Below are positions 39,956-51,229 of a stretch of 64,000 bases of DNA, piece by piece. Origin of the DNA: an uncultured Pelagibacteraceae bacterium (GTDB lineage Bacteria; Pseudomonadota; Alphaproteobacteria; Pelagibacterales; Pelagibacteraceae); NCBI GenBank assembly GCA_902606835.1, contig CACLHW010000002.1, forward strand, positions 1 through 64,000, read 5' to 3'. The translations under genes were made by a program, and so were the position numbers. The number at the start of each line of letters is the position of its first letter. Within the stretch, counting starts at the first letter, position 1. Below the pieces are notes generated by a model, which was not told where the DNA came from, searched no databases, and saw only the letters and a list, made by a program, of their open reading frames with translations.

Positions 39956-41863
39956 TTAGTATAAAATTAGGTAAGTAAGTAATACAGAAAAACCGATAAG
40001 CATCACAAAAGCATAATGATATAGGTAGCCGGTCTGAAAATTAACAGCTTTATCAGATATAATTTTAACTATTTTTGAAAGTCCATCTGGACCATAACGA
40101 TCTATTATATTAACATCTCCTCTTTTCCAAAAAAATAATCCTACTTTTTTTGCAGGTTCAACGAAAATAAAATTATATAATTCATCAAAGTACCATTTGT
40201 TTATTAAAAAATTATATAAAAATTGATTTTTTTGAATAAAAATTCTCAAAATCAATAAATTTTTTATAAATAGATAATAAGCCAATGGAATTGCAGAAAT
40301 AACAAGTAATGGTGTTAATGTGATCAGCCAAGTTGGTGGATGTTCGTGAGTAATTAAATTTAAAAATAAAATTGAATTTCCCCAAAATAATGTGTCGTTA
40401 CCAATAAATATTTCTTTAAATATAACTCCTGATAAAATAGCTCCTATAGCTAACAGACAAGAAGGTATTATCATTATTAGCGAGGACTCTTTAATTGAAC
40501 TAAACTGATTTTTCTTATTATTATATTTTCCGTGAAATGTTTTAAATATTAACCTCCAAGAATATACAGCCGTAAGCAATGCAGTTAAAATTCCTACACC
40601 AGCAACATAGTAACCAATGGTACTGCCTTTCAAATAAGCAAATTCAATAATAGCATCCTTTGAATAATATCCTGATAAAAATGGAAACCCTGTTAGAGCT
40701 AAAGTCCCTATTAACATTAATGCATAGGTCATTGGTATTTTTTTCCAAACTCCTCCCATTGATCTAATATCCTGTTCATCGTTAAATGAATGGATTACAC
40801 ACCCAGAACCAAGAAATAATAAAGCTTTAAAAAAAGCATGTGTAAAAAGGTGAAATATAGCTACATGATAAGCGCCTATTCCTGCAGCAAAAAACATATA
40901 GCCTAATTGACTGCAAGTTGAATAAGCAACAATTTTTTTAATATCATTTTGAACTAGTGCTACAGTTGCAGCAAAAAATGCTGTAACCATTCCTATAATA
41001 GCTACAACATTAAGAGCAACTTCAGAATACTCAAATAAAGGTGAACATCTTACCACTAAAAAAACCCCAGCAGTTACCATTGTTGCAGCATGAATTAAAG
41101 CTGAAACTGGTGTTGGTCCTTCCATAGCATCGGGCAGCCATGTATGTAATAAAATTTGAGCAGATTTTCCCATAGCTCCGATAAAAAGCAACAGGCATAT
41201 TAATGTGATTAAATTAACTTCTATACCTAAAAAAATAATTTCTTTTTCTTTTAAAAGTCCGGTTTGATCAAAAACTTCATTGTAATTAACTGTGCCGTAA
41301 TAAAAGAAAATTAAAAAGATACCTATAGCAAAACCAAAATCTCCTACTCTATTTACTATAAATGCTTTAATCGCAGCGGCATTTGCTGCAGGTTTTTTAT
41401 ACCAAAAGCCTATTAATAAATATGAGCACAACCCTACTCCTTCCCATCCAAAAAATAATTGTAGAAAATTGTCAGCTGTTATTAAAGTTAACATCGCAAA
41501 AGTAAATAATGACAAATAGGCCATAAACCTTGGTTTATGCTTGTCATGAGACATGTAACCAATTGAATATACGTGAATAATTGTTGATATTAAACTTACA
41601 ACAACTAACATAACTGAAGTTAATGGATCTATATTAATGGACCAATTAACATGAAAGTTACCAGAACTAATCCATGTATAAATTGACTTATTGTTTGAAT
41701 AGTTCTGAGTTAGCACCTCATAAAAAATAAATAATGATAAAATTGCTGAAATTCCAACAAATAAACTAGTGAGGATTTGACTATAATTATCACCCAATTT
41801 TTTTCCAAAAAAACCAGAGATAATTGAACCTATTAAAGGTAGAAATATAATTGCATATTCCAT
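39956..41863 (-). CDS. nuoL: NADH-quinone oxidoreductase subunit L
   Basis: FFGWEGVGLCSYLLIGFW, HTWLPDAMEGPTPVSALIHAATMV. Confidence 0.97.
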   Translation of the reverse strand: MEYAIIFLPLIGSIISGFFGKKLGDNYSQILTSLFVGISAILSLFIFYEVLTQNYSNNKSIYTWISSGNFHVNWSINIDPLTSVMLVVVSLISTIIHVYSIGYMSHDKHKPRFMAYLSLFTFAMLTLITADNFLQLFFGWEGVGLCSYLLIGFWYKKPAANAAAIKAFIVNRVGDFGFAIGIFLIFFYYGTVNYNEVFDQTGLLKEKEIIFLGIEVNLITLICLLLFIGAMGKSAQILLHTWLPDAMEGPTPVSALIHAATMVTAGVFLVVRCSPLFEYSEVALNVVAIIGMVTAFFAATVALVQNDIKKIVAYSTCSQLGYMFFAAGIGAYHVAIFHLFTHAFFKALLFLGSGCVIHSFNDEQDIRSMGGVWKKIPMTYALMLIGTLALTGFPFLSGYYSKDAIIEFAYLKGSTIGYYVAGVGILTALLTAVYSWRLIFKTFHGKYNNKKNQFSSIKESSLIMIIPSCLLAIGAILSGVIFKEIFIGNDTLFWGNSILFLNLITHEHPPTWLITLTPLLVISAIPLAYYLFIKNLLILRIFIQKNQFLYNFLINKWYFDELYNFIFVEPAKKVGLFFWKRGDVNIIDRYGPDGLSKIVKIISDKAVNFQTGYLYHYAFVMLIGFSVLLTYLILY

Positions 41864-41864
41864 A

Positions 41865-42176
41865 TTAACCTTTCAAAGAACTAATTTGTTCCACGTTAAT
41901 TGATCCTTTATTTTTGTAATATATAACAATTATTGCTAAACCCACTGAGGCCTCTGCTGCAGCGACGGTCAAAATAAACATTGTAAATACTTGCCCAACC
42001 AAATCTTGTAAATAAATCGAAAAAGAAACTAAATTTATATTTACTGCCAAAAGAATAAGTTCTATGGACATTAAAATAATAATAACATTTTTTCTGTTCA
42101 AAAATATTCCAAGTATTCCAAGAGAAAAGATGATGGCTGCCAAAGTTAAATAATGTCCTAAACTTATTTCAGTCAT
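41865..42176 (-). CDS. nuoK: NADH-quinone oxidoreductase subunit K
   Basis: [34 protein letters not shown]. Confidence 0.96.
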   Translation of the reverse strand: MTEISLGHYLTLAAIIFSLGILGIFLNRKNVIIILMSIELILLAVNINLVSFSIYLQDLVGQVFTMFILTVAAAEASVGLAIIVIYYKNKGSINVEQISSLKG

Positions 42177-42801
42177 CTAATTTCACTCCTTTATCACTTT
42201 CAACATCTACTAAAGAAACTGCACTTGATTTTTCTCTTTGTATCTGTTCAGTATAACTTTGCCTTTTTACGTTGGGTTTTTTTTGGAAAGTAAGTGTTAT
42301 AGCACCAATCATTGCAACTAACAGAATCATTCCGGCTACTTGAAAAAGGTAAATATAATCTGTGTACAAAATATTACCTAACTGTTGAGTATTACTTATT
42401 TCTAAATAATTTTTATCCATTGATAGCGGAATAAAACCACCTTTATATTTCCAACCACCTATTGCGACTAATAGTTCTAAAAATATAATTCCTCCAACAA
42501 TAGCTCCTACAGATATGTTGTTAATGAAACCTTTTCTGCTTGGCCGTTTTATTACTTGTTCAACTATATTTAACATCATTACAACAAACAAAAATAGAAC
42601 TGCAACTGCTCCTACATAAACTATGAGCATAATCATTCCTAAAAATTCAGCCCCTATCATTATAAAAAGTACTGACACAGTTACAAAAACTAATATGAGA
42701 AAAAATACTGAATAAACTGTATTTCTAGAGAAAATAACCATAACAGCAGATAGTACAGTTATTGTTGAAAAAAAATAAAAAAACAAAGAATGAGCCAACA
42801 T
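42169..42801 (-). CDS. nuoJ: NADH-quinone oxidoreductase subunit J
   Basis: [28 protein letters not shown]. Confidence 0.96.
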   Translation of the reverse strand: MLAHSLFFYFFSTITVLSAVMVIFSRNTVYSVFFLILVFVTVSVLFIMIGAEFLGMIMLIVYVGAVAVLFLFVVMMLNIVEQVIKRPSRKGFINNISVGAIVGGIIFLELLVAIGGWKYKGGFIPLSMDKNYLEISNTQQLGNILYTDYIYLFQVAGMILLVAMIGAITLTFQKKPNVKRQSYTEQIQREKSSAVSLVDVESDKGVKLDD

Positions 42802-43287
42802 TTATCTAAAAGGTAAGTCTGCTTTAATATTTTCAGCTAAAGCAGTTTCCCACCTGTCTCCATTTTCTAAAAGTTTTTGTTTATTGTAGTAAAGTTCTTC
42901 TCTAGTTTCCGTAGAAAATTCAAAATTAGGCCCTTGAACTATGGCATCTACAGGACAAGACTCTTCGCAAAGGCCGCAGTAAATGCATTTTAGCATGTCT
43001 ATATCATATCTTGTAGTTTTTCTGCTACCATCGTCTCTAATTTCAGATTCAATAGTAATTGCTTGAGCGGGACAGACTGCTTCGCAAAGTTTGCATGCAA
43101 TACATCTTTCTTCTCCATTTGGATATCTTCTAAGAGCATGCTCTCCTCTAAATCTTGGACTTATTTTACCCTTTTCAAATGGATAATTTATTGTTTTTTT
43201 TGATTGAAATATTTTTCGTATAGCAATCATTAAACCTGTTGCAAAATCTACCATAAATATTGTTTTGATAATTCTGTTAAATTTCAT
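42802..43287 (-). CDS. nuoI: NADH-quinone oxidoreductase subunit I
   Basis: Two 4Fe-4S motifs [12 protein letters not shown] and [12 protein letters not shown]. Confidence 0.97.
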   Translation of the reverse strand: MKFNRIIKTIFMVDFATGLMIAIRKIFQSKKTINYPFEKGKISPRFRGEHALRRYPNGEERCIACKLCEAVCPAQAITIESEIRDDGSRKTTRYDIDMLKCIYCGLCEESCPVDAIVQGPNFEFSTETREELYYNKQKLLENGDRWETALAENIKADLPFR

Positions 43288-43294
43288 TTACAAT

Positions 43295-44296
43295 TTATCC
43301 CTTTGTTGGCAACATATCGAAAAAAAATAAAAAACTTGAAGTAAAAACAACCCAAATTAATGACAAAGGAAGAAAAATTTTCCATCCTAATCTCATGAGT
43401 TGATCAAAACGATATCTGGGTACAATTGCCTTCACCAAAGAAAATAATATAAAAAGTATTAGTATTTTAAATATCATCCAAATTGCCCCTGGAAAAACAT
43501 TAAAAGGATAAATATCAATCGGACTTAACCATCCTCCTAAAAAAAGAATTGATCCTAAAGCGCACAAAAGTAAAATATTTGCATATTCTCCTAGCCAAAA
43601 CATTGCATACATCATGCCTGAATATTCAGTCTGATACCCTGCTACTAATTCAGATTCAGCCTCTGGTAAATCAAAAGGTGGTCGATTTGTTTCTGCGAGA
43701 GCAGAAATAAAAAAAATAACAAACATTGGAAAAAGCGGAAAAATAAACCAAACTTTTTCCTGAGCAATTATAATATCATTTAAATTAAGAGATCCTACGC
43801 AAACTAAAACATTTATTATTATTATACCAATTGATACCTCATATGAAACCATTTGAGCTGCAGATCTAATTGCTCCAAGAAAAGGGTATTTAGAATTAGA
43901 AGCCCACCCACCCATAATTATTCCATAGACGCTCAATGATGAAATAGCAAATAAATATAGTATGCCTACATTTATATCTGCCAAGACAAGTTCTTCACTA
44001 AATGGAATAACTGCCCAAGCTATTAGAGCTAATGTAAGAGTAATTATTGGAGCCAAAATGAATATTATTTTATCTGCACTAGCAGGAATAATTATTTCTT
44101 TAAAAATATATTTTAAAGCGTCTGCCATAGTTTGCAGCAAACCAAAAGGACCTACAACGTTTGGGCCTCTTCTTTTTTGAACAAAAGCCCAAACTCTTCT
44201 ATCTAGCCATACTATTAAAGCAACAGAAACCAAAACTGGCAATAATAAAAAAATTATTTTATAAATCTCATTAAAAAAAGTAGTTAAATAAGTCAT
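43295..44296 (-). CDS. nuoH: NADH-quinone oxidoreductase subunit H
   Basis: [47 protein letters not shown]. Confidence 0.97.
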   Translation of the reverse strand: MTYLTTFFNEIYKIIFLLLPVLVSVALIVWLDRRVWAFVQKRRGPNVVGPFGLLQTMADALKYIFKEIIIPASADKIIFILAPIITLTLALIAWAVIPFSEELVLADINVGILYLFAISSLSVYGIIMGGWASNSKYPFLGAIRSAAQMVSYEVSIGIIIINVLVCVGSLNLNDIIIAQEKVWFIFPLFPMFVIFFISALAETNRPPFDLPEAESELVAGYQTEYSGMMYAMFWLGEYANILLLCALGSILFLGGWLSPIDIYPFNVFPGAIWMIFKILILFILFSLVKAIVPRYRFDQLMRLGWKIFLPLSLIWVVFTSSFLFFFDMLPTKG

Positions 44297-46335
44297 TAAT
44301 TTATCTTTTCAATTCCAGTAAACAAAAACTTTTTGGATATTTGTCTGCACTCACTCATGATTTTGGAAGATCTGGCAATAGAATTTGTGTAGTAATAATC
44401 AATAGGTTTAACTAAAATATTATCATCAATAAATTCAATTTTATTATTTTTACCCTCTTTAAAATTAAGTCTTGTTTGCATCTTTTTTTTAATTAGTTCA
44501 TGTAATTGTTTAATATTATTGAAACCAAAAGGTTTTTTCATCATATTCGCCAAATTTTTAAAAATAATCCAATCTTCACGTGCATCTCCAGGGGGGTAAG
44601 AAGCTTTGTAGGCAGTTTGTAATTTACCTTCTAAATTTACAAACAAACCATTTTTTTCTGTATAAGCTGCTCCCGGCAAAACAATATCTGCCATTTCAGC
44701 TCCTTTATCACCATGACTACCTTGATAAACAACAAATTTATCTTTTTTTTCAAAATTAAAATTGTCAGCTCCAAGAAGATATATAAATTTTAATTCATCG
44801 TTATCTAGTTTGTCAAAAAATGAAAAATTTTCTTCTTCATTTATACTGTATGCGCCTATATCCATTGCACCAACTCTAGAAGCATGCTGTGTTAAAACAT
44901 TTAAAGCATTCCAATCTTTTTTAATAAAATTGTTTATAAGTAAAAAATTTTTTAGTGTTTCAAAAATGTATTGGCCCTTTTTTCCATGTAAAGCTGATTC
45001 TCCTATGATTACTATTGGTTTTTTTGATTTTTTAATTTTATTAGAAATTTCATGTGAACCTGCAACAATTTCCTTAATTGTATTAGTGTTCGCTTCTAAT
45101 TTTTGGTACGGATAAGTTAAATCTCCAGGATCTCCTATTGAAAAAATTTTTAATTTATTTTTTATGTATGCTTTTCTAATCCTTGCATTAAGGATTGTAG
45201 CTTCTAGTCTTGGATTTGTTCCTACTAAAAGAATAAAATCAGAATCTTCAATTCCATTAATTGTAGAATTAAATATATAGTTTATTCTTTCATAAGGATT
45301 AATATAAGTTCTATCCTGTCTGCATTCTATATTTTTTGATCCTATGCATGTTTCAAAAAATAATTTAAAACTATAAATCATTTCTAAATCAGCTAAATCT
45401 CCAATTAAACCACCAATCTCATTTGGATTAAGTAACTTAAATTTATTAATTAAGATTTTTAAAGCCTTGTCCCATGAAGTTTTTATTAGTCTTCCATTTT
45501 CTCTTAAGTAAGGTGTATCTAACCTTTGTTTTAAAAGACCGTCACAAGCATATCTAGTTTTATCAGATATCCATTCTTCGTTTATATCTTCATTTATTCT
45601 TGGCAAAATTCTTTTGACTTCCCAGCCATAGGTATCAACTCTAATATTAGAACCTACAGCATCCATTACATCAATTGTCTCTGTTTTTTTTAAATCCCAT
45701 GGGCGCGCCTCAAATGCATAAGGTCTTGAAGTTAATGCTCCTACTGGGCAAAGATCTATTACATTAGCTGACAGTTCAGACTCCATGGATTTTTCAAGAT
45801 AAGTTGTAATCTCCATATCTTCACCCCTACCAATGGCGCCTAATTCAGGTATTCCCGCAACTTCAGTTGCAAATCTTATACACCTTGTGCAATGGATACA
45901 TCTTGTCATTTGGGTTTTGATTAATGGCCCCATATATTTTTCTTTAACTTGTCTTTTGTTTTCTGTGTACCTAGAACTATCAAATCCATAGAAAAGAGAT
46001 TGGTCTTGTAAATCACATTCTCCTCCCTGGTCACAAACAGGACAGTCTAATGGATGATTTGCTAATAAAAATTCCATTACACCTTTTCTCGCTTTTTCGA
46101 CAAAAGCAGTATTGGTTTTAATTTTCATTCCATCTGCCGCAGGCATAGCACAAGAAGCTATTGGTTTTGGTGATTTCTCCATTTCTACTAAACACATTCT
46201 ACAGTTACCTGCTATCGAAAGTTTTTCATGATAACAAAATCTTGGTATTTCAGCTCCCGCTAACTCACATGCTTGGAGAACTGTCGTTCCTTCTTCAAAT
46301 TCTATTTCTTTATTGTTTATAGTAATTTTAGGCAC
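44296..46335 (-). CDS. nuoG: NADH-quinone oxidoreductase subunit G
   Basis: 2Fe-2S ferredoxin domain [32 protein letters not shown]; likely GTG start at 46335 (GGAGAAAGATA-GTG) rather than the upstream in-frame ATG at 46362. Confidence 0.93.
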   Translation of the reverse strand: MPKITINNKEIEFEEGTTVLQACELAGAEIPRFCYHEKLSIAGNCRMCLVEMEKSPKPIASCAMPAADGMKIKTNTAFVEKARKGVMEFLLANHPLDCPVCDQGGECDLQDQSLFYGFDSSRYTENKRQVKEKYMGPLIKTQMTRCIHCTRCIRFATEVAGIPELGAIGRGEDMEITTYLEKSMESELSANVIDLCPVGALTSRPYAFEARPWDLKKTETIDVMDAVGSNIRVDTYGWEVKRILPRINEDINEEWISDKTRYACDGLLKQRLDTPYLRENGRLIKTSWDKALKILINKFKLLNPNEIGGLIGDLADLEMIYSFKLFFETCIGSKNIECRQDRTYINPYERINYIFNSTINGIEDSDFILLVGTNPRLEATILNARIRKAYIKNKLKIFSIGDPGDLTYPYQKLEANTNTIKEIVAGSHEISNKIKKSKKPIVIIGESALHGKKGQYIFETLKNFLLINNFIKKDWNALNVLTQHASRVGAMDIGAYSINEEENFSFFDKLDNDELKFIYLLGADNFNFEKKDKFVVYQGSHGDKGAEMADIVLPGAAYTEKNGLFVNLEGKLQTAYKASYPPGDAREDWIIFKNLANMMKKPFGFNNIKQLHELIKKKMQTRLNFKEGKNNKIEFIDDNILVKPIDYYYTNSIARSSKIMSECRQISKKFLFTGIEKIN

Positions 46336-47659
46336 TATCTTTCTCCAATAAATGTTGGTCAATAAGATAAGGTATATTAGATTTCTTTTTTATTAACGGT
46401 TCTTCATGGCATCTTTTAATTATTTCTTTTTTAAAATGACGAAGTAATCCCTGAACTGGCCAAGCAGAACCTTCTCCAAAAGCACAAATGGTATGACCTT
46501 CAATTTGTTTAGTTACATCATGCAAAAGATCTACTTCTTTGTATGTGGCTTCTCCATTAACCATTCTGTCTAACATTCTGCGCATCCATCCTGTACCTTC
46601 TCTACATGGAGTGCATTGACCACAACTTTCATGTTGATAAAATTTTGCGATTCTGGCCATACATTTAATGATATCTTGATCATTATTAATCACAACTATA
46701 CCTGCAGTTCCTAAACCGCTTTTTACTTTAATTAATGAATCGAAATCCATCGTAATAGTTTCGCAAATGTTTTTTGGCAGAAGAGGCATGGAAGATCCTC
46801 CTGGTATCACTGCTTGAAGATTATTCCATCCACCAATTACACCTCCTGCATGTTTTTCTATTAAATCTTTAAGTGGAATGCCCATTTCTTCTTCAACATT
46901 GCATGGATTATTAACATTTCCAGATATGCAAAAAATTTTGGTGCCAGTATTTTTTGGTTTACCTAAAGATGAAAACCACTTAGCTCCTCTTTTAAGAATA
47001 GAAGGAATAACAGCTATAGTTTCTACATTATTAACTATGGTTGGACATCCATAAAGACCAACAAGAGCGGGAAAAGGTGGTTTAAGTCTTGGTAAACCTT
47101 TTTTTCCCTCTAAGCTTTCTAATAAAGCAGTCTCTTCTCCACAAATGTATGCGCCGGCACCATAATGTATATAAATATCTAAATCCCAACCAGACCCACA
47201 AGCATTTTTTCCCAAAAAATTTTTTTCATAAGCTTGATTTATAGCTTTTTGTAACTGCTGGCCTTCTCTTATATATTCTCCTCTTATATAAATATAGCAA
47301 GTGTGCGCACTTATAGCATAACTTGATACTAAACATCCTTCTATTAATTTTTGAGGTTCGAATCTTAATATATCTCTATCTTTACAAGTTCCAGGTTCTG
47401 ATTCATCTGCATTGATAACTAGATAGTGAGGTCTTGATCCAACATTCTTTGGAGCAAAAGAAAGTTTTAATCCTGTTGGAAAACCAGCTCCTCCTCTACC
47501 ACGTAATTCAGAGTCTTTAATTTCTTTTATTATCCAGTCTTTTCCTTTTGATATAAAATTTTTCGTTTGTTCCCAATCTCCACGTTTTATAGCAGACTCT
47601 ATATCCCATCCAAGATCATTGTATAAATTTTTAAAAATTCTATCTTCGTCTTTAAGCAT
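46328..47659 (-). CDS. nuoF: NADH-quinone oxidoreductase subunit F
   Basis: [43 protein letters not shown]. Confidence 0.97.
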   Translation of the reverse strand: MLKDEDRIFKNLYNDLGWDIESAIKRGDWEQTKNFISKGKDWIIKEIKDSELRGRGGAGFPTGLKLSFAPKNVGSRPHYLVINADESEPGTCKDRDILRFEPQKLIEGCLVSSYAISAHTCYIYIRGEYIREGQQLQKAINQAYEKNFLGKNACGSGWDLDIYIHYGAGAYICGEETALLESLEGKKGLPRLKPPFPALVGLYGCPTIVNNVETIAVIPSILKRGAKWFSSLGKPKNTGTKIFCISGNVNNPCNVEEEMGIPLKDLIEKHAGGVIGGWNNLQAVIPGGSSMPLLPKNICETITMDFDSLIKVKSGLGTAGIVVINNDQDIIKCMARIAKFYQHESCGQCTPCREGTGWMRRMLDRMVNGEATYKEVDLLHDVTKQIEGHTICAFGEGSAWPVQGLLRHFKKEIIKRCHEEPLIKKKSNIPYLIDQHLLEKDSA

Positions 47660-48257
47660 TTTTAACCTCTAAAAGTGTTGTTTTTCCGTTTTCTGGAGAA
47701 GTATTTTTTCTATTTTTTACAGAACCTGGTGAAGGCAATTTATCATTAAGTAATGACTGAATTATTTTTTCTGTTTCATTTTCATTTAAATCTTCATAAT
47801 AATCTTCATTTACTTGCATAACAGGAGCGTTTACACATGCCCCTAAACATTCGACTTCCATCCATGAACATAATTTATTTTCTGATAATTCGTTCTGGTT
47901 TTTAGAAATATGTTGTCTACACAAATTTTTAATTTTTTGGGATCCTCTAATCATACATGGAGTTGTTGTACAAACTTGTACAAAGTACTTTCCTACAGGA
48001 GATAAGTTGAACATTGAGTAAAATGTTGCAACTTCATAAACTTGTATATAGGGTAAATTTAATAGCTTAGCTACATACTTTACTGCTGGCAAAGGTATCC
48101 AGTTTTCATTTTGTTTTTGGACTAAGTATAGCAATGCTATTACCGCACTTCCTTTTTTATCTTTTGGATATTTTTTCATTTCATTCTTTGCTTCTAATAA
48201 ATTAGCCTCTGAAAATTCAAAAGATTCTGGCTGAAATTTAGATATTTTTTTAATCAT
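47652..48257 (-). CDS. nuoE: NADH-quinone oxidoreductase subunit E
   Basis: [46 protein letters not shown]. Confidence 0.96.
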   Translation of the reverse strand: MIKKISKFQPESFEFSEANLLEAKNEMKKYPKDKKGSAVIALLYLVQKQNENWIPLPAVKYVAKLLNLPYIQVYEVATFYSMFNLSPVGKYFVQVCTTTPCMIRGSQKIKNLCRQHISKNQNELSENKLCSWMEVECLGACVNAPVMQVNEDYYEDLNENETEKIIQSLLNDKLPSPGSVKNRKNTSPENGKTTLLEVKNA

Positions 48258-49429
48258 CTATCTACTTCTCCAAAAACTATATCTAATGACCCTAGTACAG
48301 CTGGAACATCTGCTAACATGTGACCTTTTAATAAATAGTCCATTGCTTGTAAGTGAGAAAAACCTGGTGCTCTAATCTTGCATTTATATGGTTTATTTGT
48401 GCCGTCAGAAATAAGATAAACTCCGAATTCTCCCTTTGGTGCTTCAACTGCAGTATATATTTCACCTTTGGGAACCCTAAAACCTTCTGAAAATAATTTA
48501 AAATGGTGTATTAAAGCTTCCATAGAATTTTTTAGTTCCTCTTTTTTTGGTGGAGATATTTTTCCATCAATAGATTTAACGGGTCCCGATGGCATTTTTT
48601 TTATACATTCTTTAATAATTTTTACGCTTTCTCTCATTTCTTCCATTCGGCAAAGATAACGATCATAGCAATCTCCATTTTTGCCGATGGGTATTTTGAA
48701 ATCAAAATCTCTGTAACATTCATAAGGTTGAGACTTTCGCAAATCCCAAGCAACTCCGGAACCCCTTAGCATAACGCCTGAAAAGCTGTGATCTAATGCT
48801 TCTTGTTTAGTTACTATACCAATATCAACATTTCTTTGTTTGAAAATTCTATTATCAGTTAAAAGAGTTTCAAGATCATCTATTACTTTTGGAAAATTAT
48901 CGCAAAATAAAATTATATCATCTGTTAATCCCCTAGGTAAATCTTTGTGAACTCCCCCCGGTCTAAAATAATTTGCATGAAGTCTAGAACCAGAAACTCT
49001 TTCATAAAAAGTCATTAAAGTTTCTCTTTCTTCAAATCCCCAGAGTGAAGGGGTTAATGCGCCTACATCTAATGCCTGTGTAGTAATATTTAACAAATGA
49101 CTTAATATTCTACCAATTTCACAAAATAAAATTCTTATGAACTGACCTCTTATAGGAACTTCAATGTTTAAAAGTTTTTCGATTGCTAACGCAAAAGCAT
49201 GCTCTTGATTCATTGGAGCTACATAATCAAGTCTATCAAAGTAAGGAACTGCCTGAGTATAAGTTTTATGTTCAATAAGTTTTTCAGTTCCTCTGTGCAG
49301 CAAACCTATGTGGGGATCAATTTTTTCTACAATTTCACCATCAAGTTCTAAAATTAATCTAAGCACACCATGGGCAGCTGGATGTTGCGGTCCAAAATTT
49401 AAGTTCATGGTTTTTGTTTGTTTAGCCAT
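48254..49429 (-). CDS. nuoD: NADH-quinone oxidoreductase subunit D
   Basis: [32 protein letters not shown]. Confidence 0.97.
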   Translation of the reverse strand: MAKQTKTMNLNFGPQHPAAHGVLRLILELDGEIVEKIDPHIGLLHRGTEKLIEHKTYTQAVPYFDRLDYVAPMNQEHAFALAIEKLLNIEVPIRGQFIRILFCEIGRILSHLLNITTQALDVGALTPSLWGFEERETLMTFYERVSGSRLHANYFRPGGVHKDLPRGLTDDIILFCDNFPKVIDDLETLLTDNRIFKQRNVDIGIVTKQEALDHSFSGVMLRGSGVAWDLRKSQPYECYRDFDFKIPIGKNGDCYDRYLCRMEEMRESVKIIKECIKKMPSGPVKSIDGKISPPKKEELKNSMEALIHHFKLFSEGFRVPKGEIYTAVEAPKGEFGVYLISDGTNKPYKCKIRAPGFSHLQAMDYLLKGHMLADVPAVLGSLDIVFGEVDR

Positions 49430-50040
49430 TATTTATTCTTATCTTTATTCTTGTTTACTTCTTCTTTTAAATATTTTGTGCCCTCCCAGGGGCTTTCAAA
49501 ATCAAAGTTACGATATTCTTGATCTAATTTAACTGGTTCAGAGATTACCTTTTTCTTGACTTCACTATAGCGAACTTCTGTATGACCAGTTAAAGGAAAG
49601 TCTTTTCTAAGAGGATGTCCTTCAAAACCATAATCAGTAAGTATTCTTCTTAAATCGGGATGATCTTTAAAAGTAATACCATACATGTCAAAAACTTCTC
49701 TTTCCATCCAATTAGCAGAGGGAAAAATTTTTGTAATTGAAGGTGGTTTAATTTTTTCATTTATATTTGTATTAATTAATATTCTCAAATTATTTTCATG
49801 ACTTAATAAAAAATAAACTAAACGAAATCTTTTTTCATTTTTAGGAAAATCTACAGCAGTAATATCAATTAATTGTCTAAATTTACATTTTTCATTAGTT
49901 TTCAAAAATAAAATTACCGAAATAAGATTTTCAACGTCAACATCAATAAAAAGTTGATTAAACTTAACTTCAGATTTTTTAATTGTAGTTGTTAATGCAG
50001 AATTTACACTCTTTTCAATATCATTTACTGTAATTGTCAT
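49429..50040 (-). CDS. nuoC: NADH-quinone oxidoreductase subunit C
   Basis: [44 protein letters not shown]. Confidence 0.97.
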   Translation of the reverse strand: MTITVNDIEKSVNSALTTTIKKSEVKFNQLFIDVDVENLISVILFLKTNEKCKFRQLIDITAVDFPKNEKRFRLVYFLLSHENNLRILINTNINEKIKPPSITKIFPSANWMEREVFDMYGITFKDHPDLRRILTDYGFEGHPLRKDFPLTGHTEVRYSEVKKKVISEPVKLDQEYRNFDFESPWEGTKYLKEEVNKNKDKNK

Positions 50041-50041
50041 T

Positions 50042-50566
50042 TTATCTTTCTAAATTACCTTCTCGTCTAATTTTTTTTTGTAATTGTAAAATTCCGTAAA
50101 GCAATGCTTCAGCTGAAGGTGGACAACCTGGTACATAAATATCTACAGGAACAATACGATCGCATCCTCTTACAACGGAATAAGAGTAGTGGTAATACCC
50201 TCCTCCATTGGCACAACTGCCCATAGATATTACATATCGAGGTTCTGGCATTTGATCATAAACTTTTCGCAAAGGTGCAGCCATTTTATTTGTTAAAGTT
50301 CCAGCTACGATCATAACATCAGATTGTCTTGGAGATGCTCTTGGGGCAGCTCCAAATCTTTCTAGATCATACCTAGGCATTGATGTTTGCATCATTTCAA
50401 CAGCACAACATGCCAAACCAAAAGTCATCCAATGTAACGAACCAGTTCGTGCCCAATTAATCAAGTTATCAGTCGAAGTTGTTATAAATCCTTTTTCACT
50501 AAAATCTTTAGCAATTTTTTTAAATTCCTCAGGTATATTTTTTTCTTTTTCATTAAAACTAATCAT
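50042..50566 (-). CDS. nuoB: NADH-quinone oxidoreductase subunit B
   Basis: [32 protein letters not shown]-like, [35 protein letters not shown]. Confidence 0.97.
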   Translation of the reverse strand: MISFNEKEKNIPEEFKKIAKDFSEKGFITTSTDNLINWARTGSLHWMTFGLACCAVEMMQTSMPRYDLERFGAAPRASPRQSDVMIVAGTLTNKMAAPLRKVYDQMPEPRYVISMGSCANGGGYYHYSYSVVRGCDRIVPVDIYVPGCPPSAEALLYGILQLQKKIRREGNLER

Positions 50567-50567
50567 A

Positions 50568-50936
50568 TTAATCCCAATCTAAGGCTCCTTTTTTCCACTC
50601 ATAAACAAAACCAACTGTTAAGACAGCTAAAAAAATCATCATAGACCAAAAACCTAAAGCTCCTATATTTCCTAATGATATAGCCCAAGGAAATAGGAAA
50701 GCTATTTCTAAATCAAAAATTATAAACAAAATTGCTACTAAATAAAATCTAACATCGAATTCCATTCTTGAATCACTAAATGCTTCAAAACCACATTCAT
50801 ATGCAGAAAGCTTTTCAGGATCTGGATTTTTTGGGGAAAATAAAAAATTTAATACTATAAAACCTACACTCATAACTAGAGCAACGAATATAAAAATTAT
50901 AATAGATAAGTAATCTTTTAAAAAATCTGTAAGCAT
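50568..50936 (-). CDS. nuoA: NADH-quinone oxidoreductase subunit A
   Basis: [43 protein letters not shown]; start at MLTDFLKDY, since the ORF track N-terminus to 51089 reads through antisense tRNA. Confidence 0.95.
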   Translation of the reverse strand: MLTDFLKDYLSIIIFIFVALVMSVGFIVLNFLFSPKNPDPEKLSAYECGFEAFSDSRMEFDVRFYLVAILFIIFDLEIAFLFPWAISLGNIGALGFWSMMIFLAVLTVGFVYEWKKGALDWD

Positions 50937-51027
50937 TAATTTGTTGATTATATAACTTTTTTTTTCACACTTGTAGCAGCGAGATTGCCACAAATAAATT
51001 ACTAACAACCTAAAAACAGGGGGAAAC

Positions 51028-51104
51028 TGGCGGGAGTGACGGGACTCGAACCCGCGACCTCCTGCGTGACAGGCAGGCGCTCTAACCAACTGAGCTACAC
51101 CCCC
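51028..51104 (-). tRNA. tRNA-Asp (anticodon GTC)
   Basis: Reverse complement GGGGGTGTAGCTCAGTTGGTTAGAGCGCCTGCCTGTCACGCAGGAGGTCGCGGGTTCGAGTCCCGTCACTCCCGCCA; cloverleaf, encoded CCA, G discriminator. Confidence 0.97.
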
Positions 51105-51108
51105 AAAA

Positions 51109-51184
51109 TGGTGGGCGCTGAAGGACTCGAACCTACGACCCTCTCGGTGTAAACGAGATGCTCTACCAACTGAGCTAAGCGCCC
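51109..51184 (-). tRNA. tRNA-Val (anticodon TAC)
   Basis: Reverse complement GGGCGCTTAGCTCAGTTGGTAGAGCATCTCGTTTACACCGAGAGGGTCGTAGGTTCGAGTCCTTCAGCGCCCACCA; cloverleaf with encoded CCA. Confidence 0.97.
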
Positions 51185-51229
51185 TATAATCTTTTCAAGC
51201 TTTTACAATACGCTAATGGTAAAGTAAAT

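Noticed and set aside
50937-51089. N-terminal extension of the nuoA ORF ([22 protein letters not shown]...)
   Set aside because: It is a translation of the tRNA-Asp sequence, a well-known annotation artefact; the NuoA start is MLTDFLKDY at 50936.
51028-51184. tRNA pair as a phage/ICE attachment site
   Set aside because: The neighbouring cassette is on the 5' side of tRNA-Val; no integrase and no duplicated tRNA 3' fragment seen near 54.7 kb.
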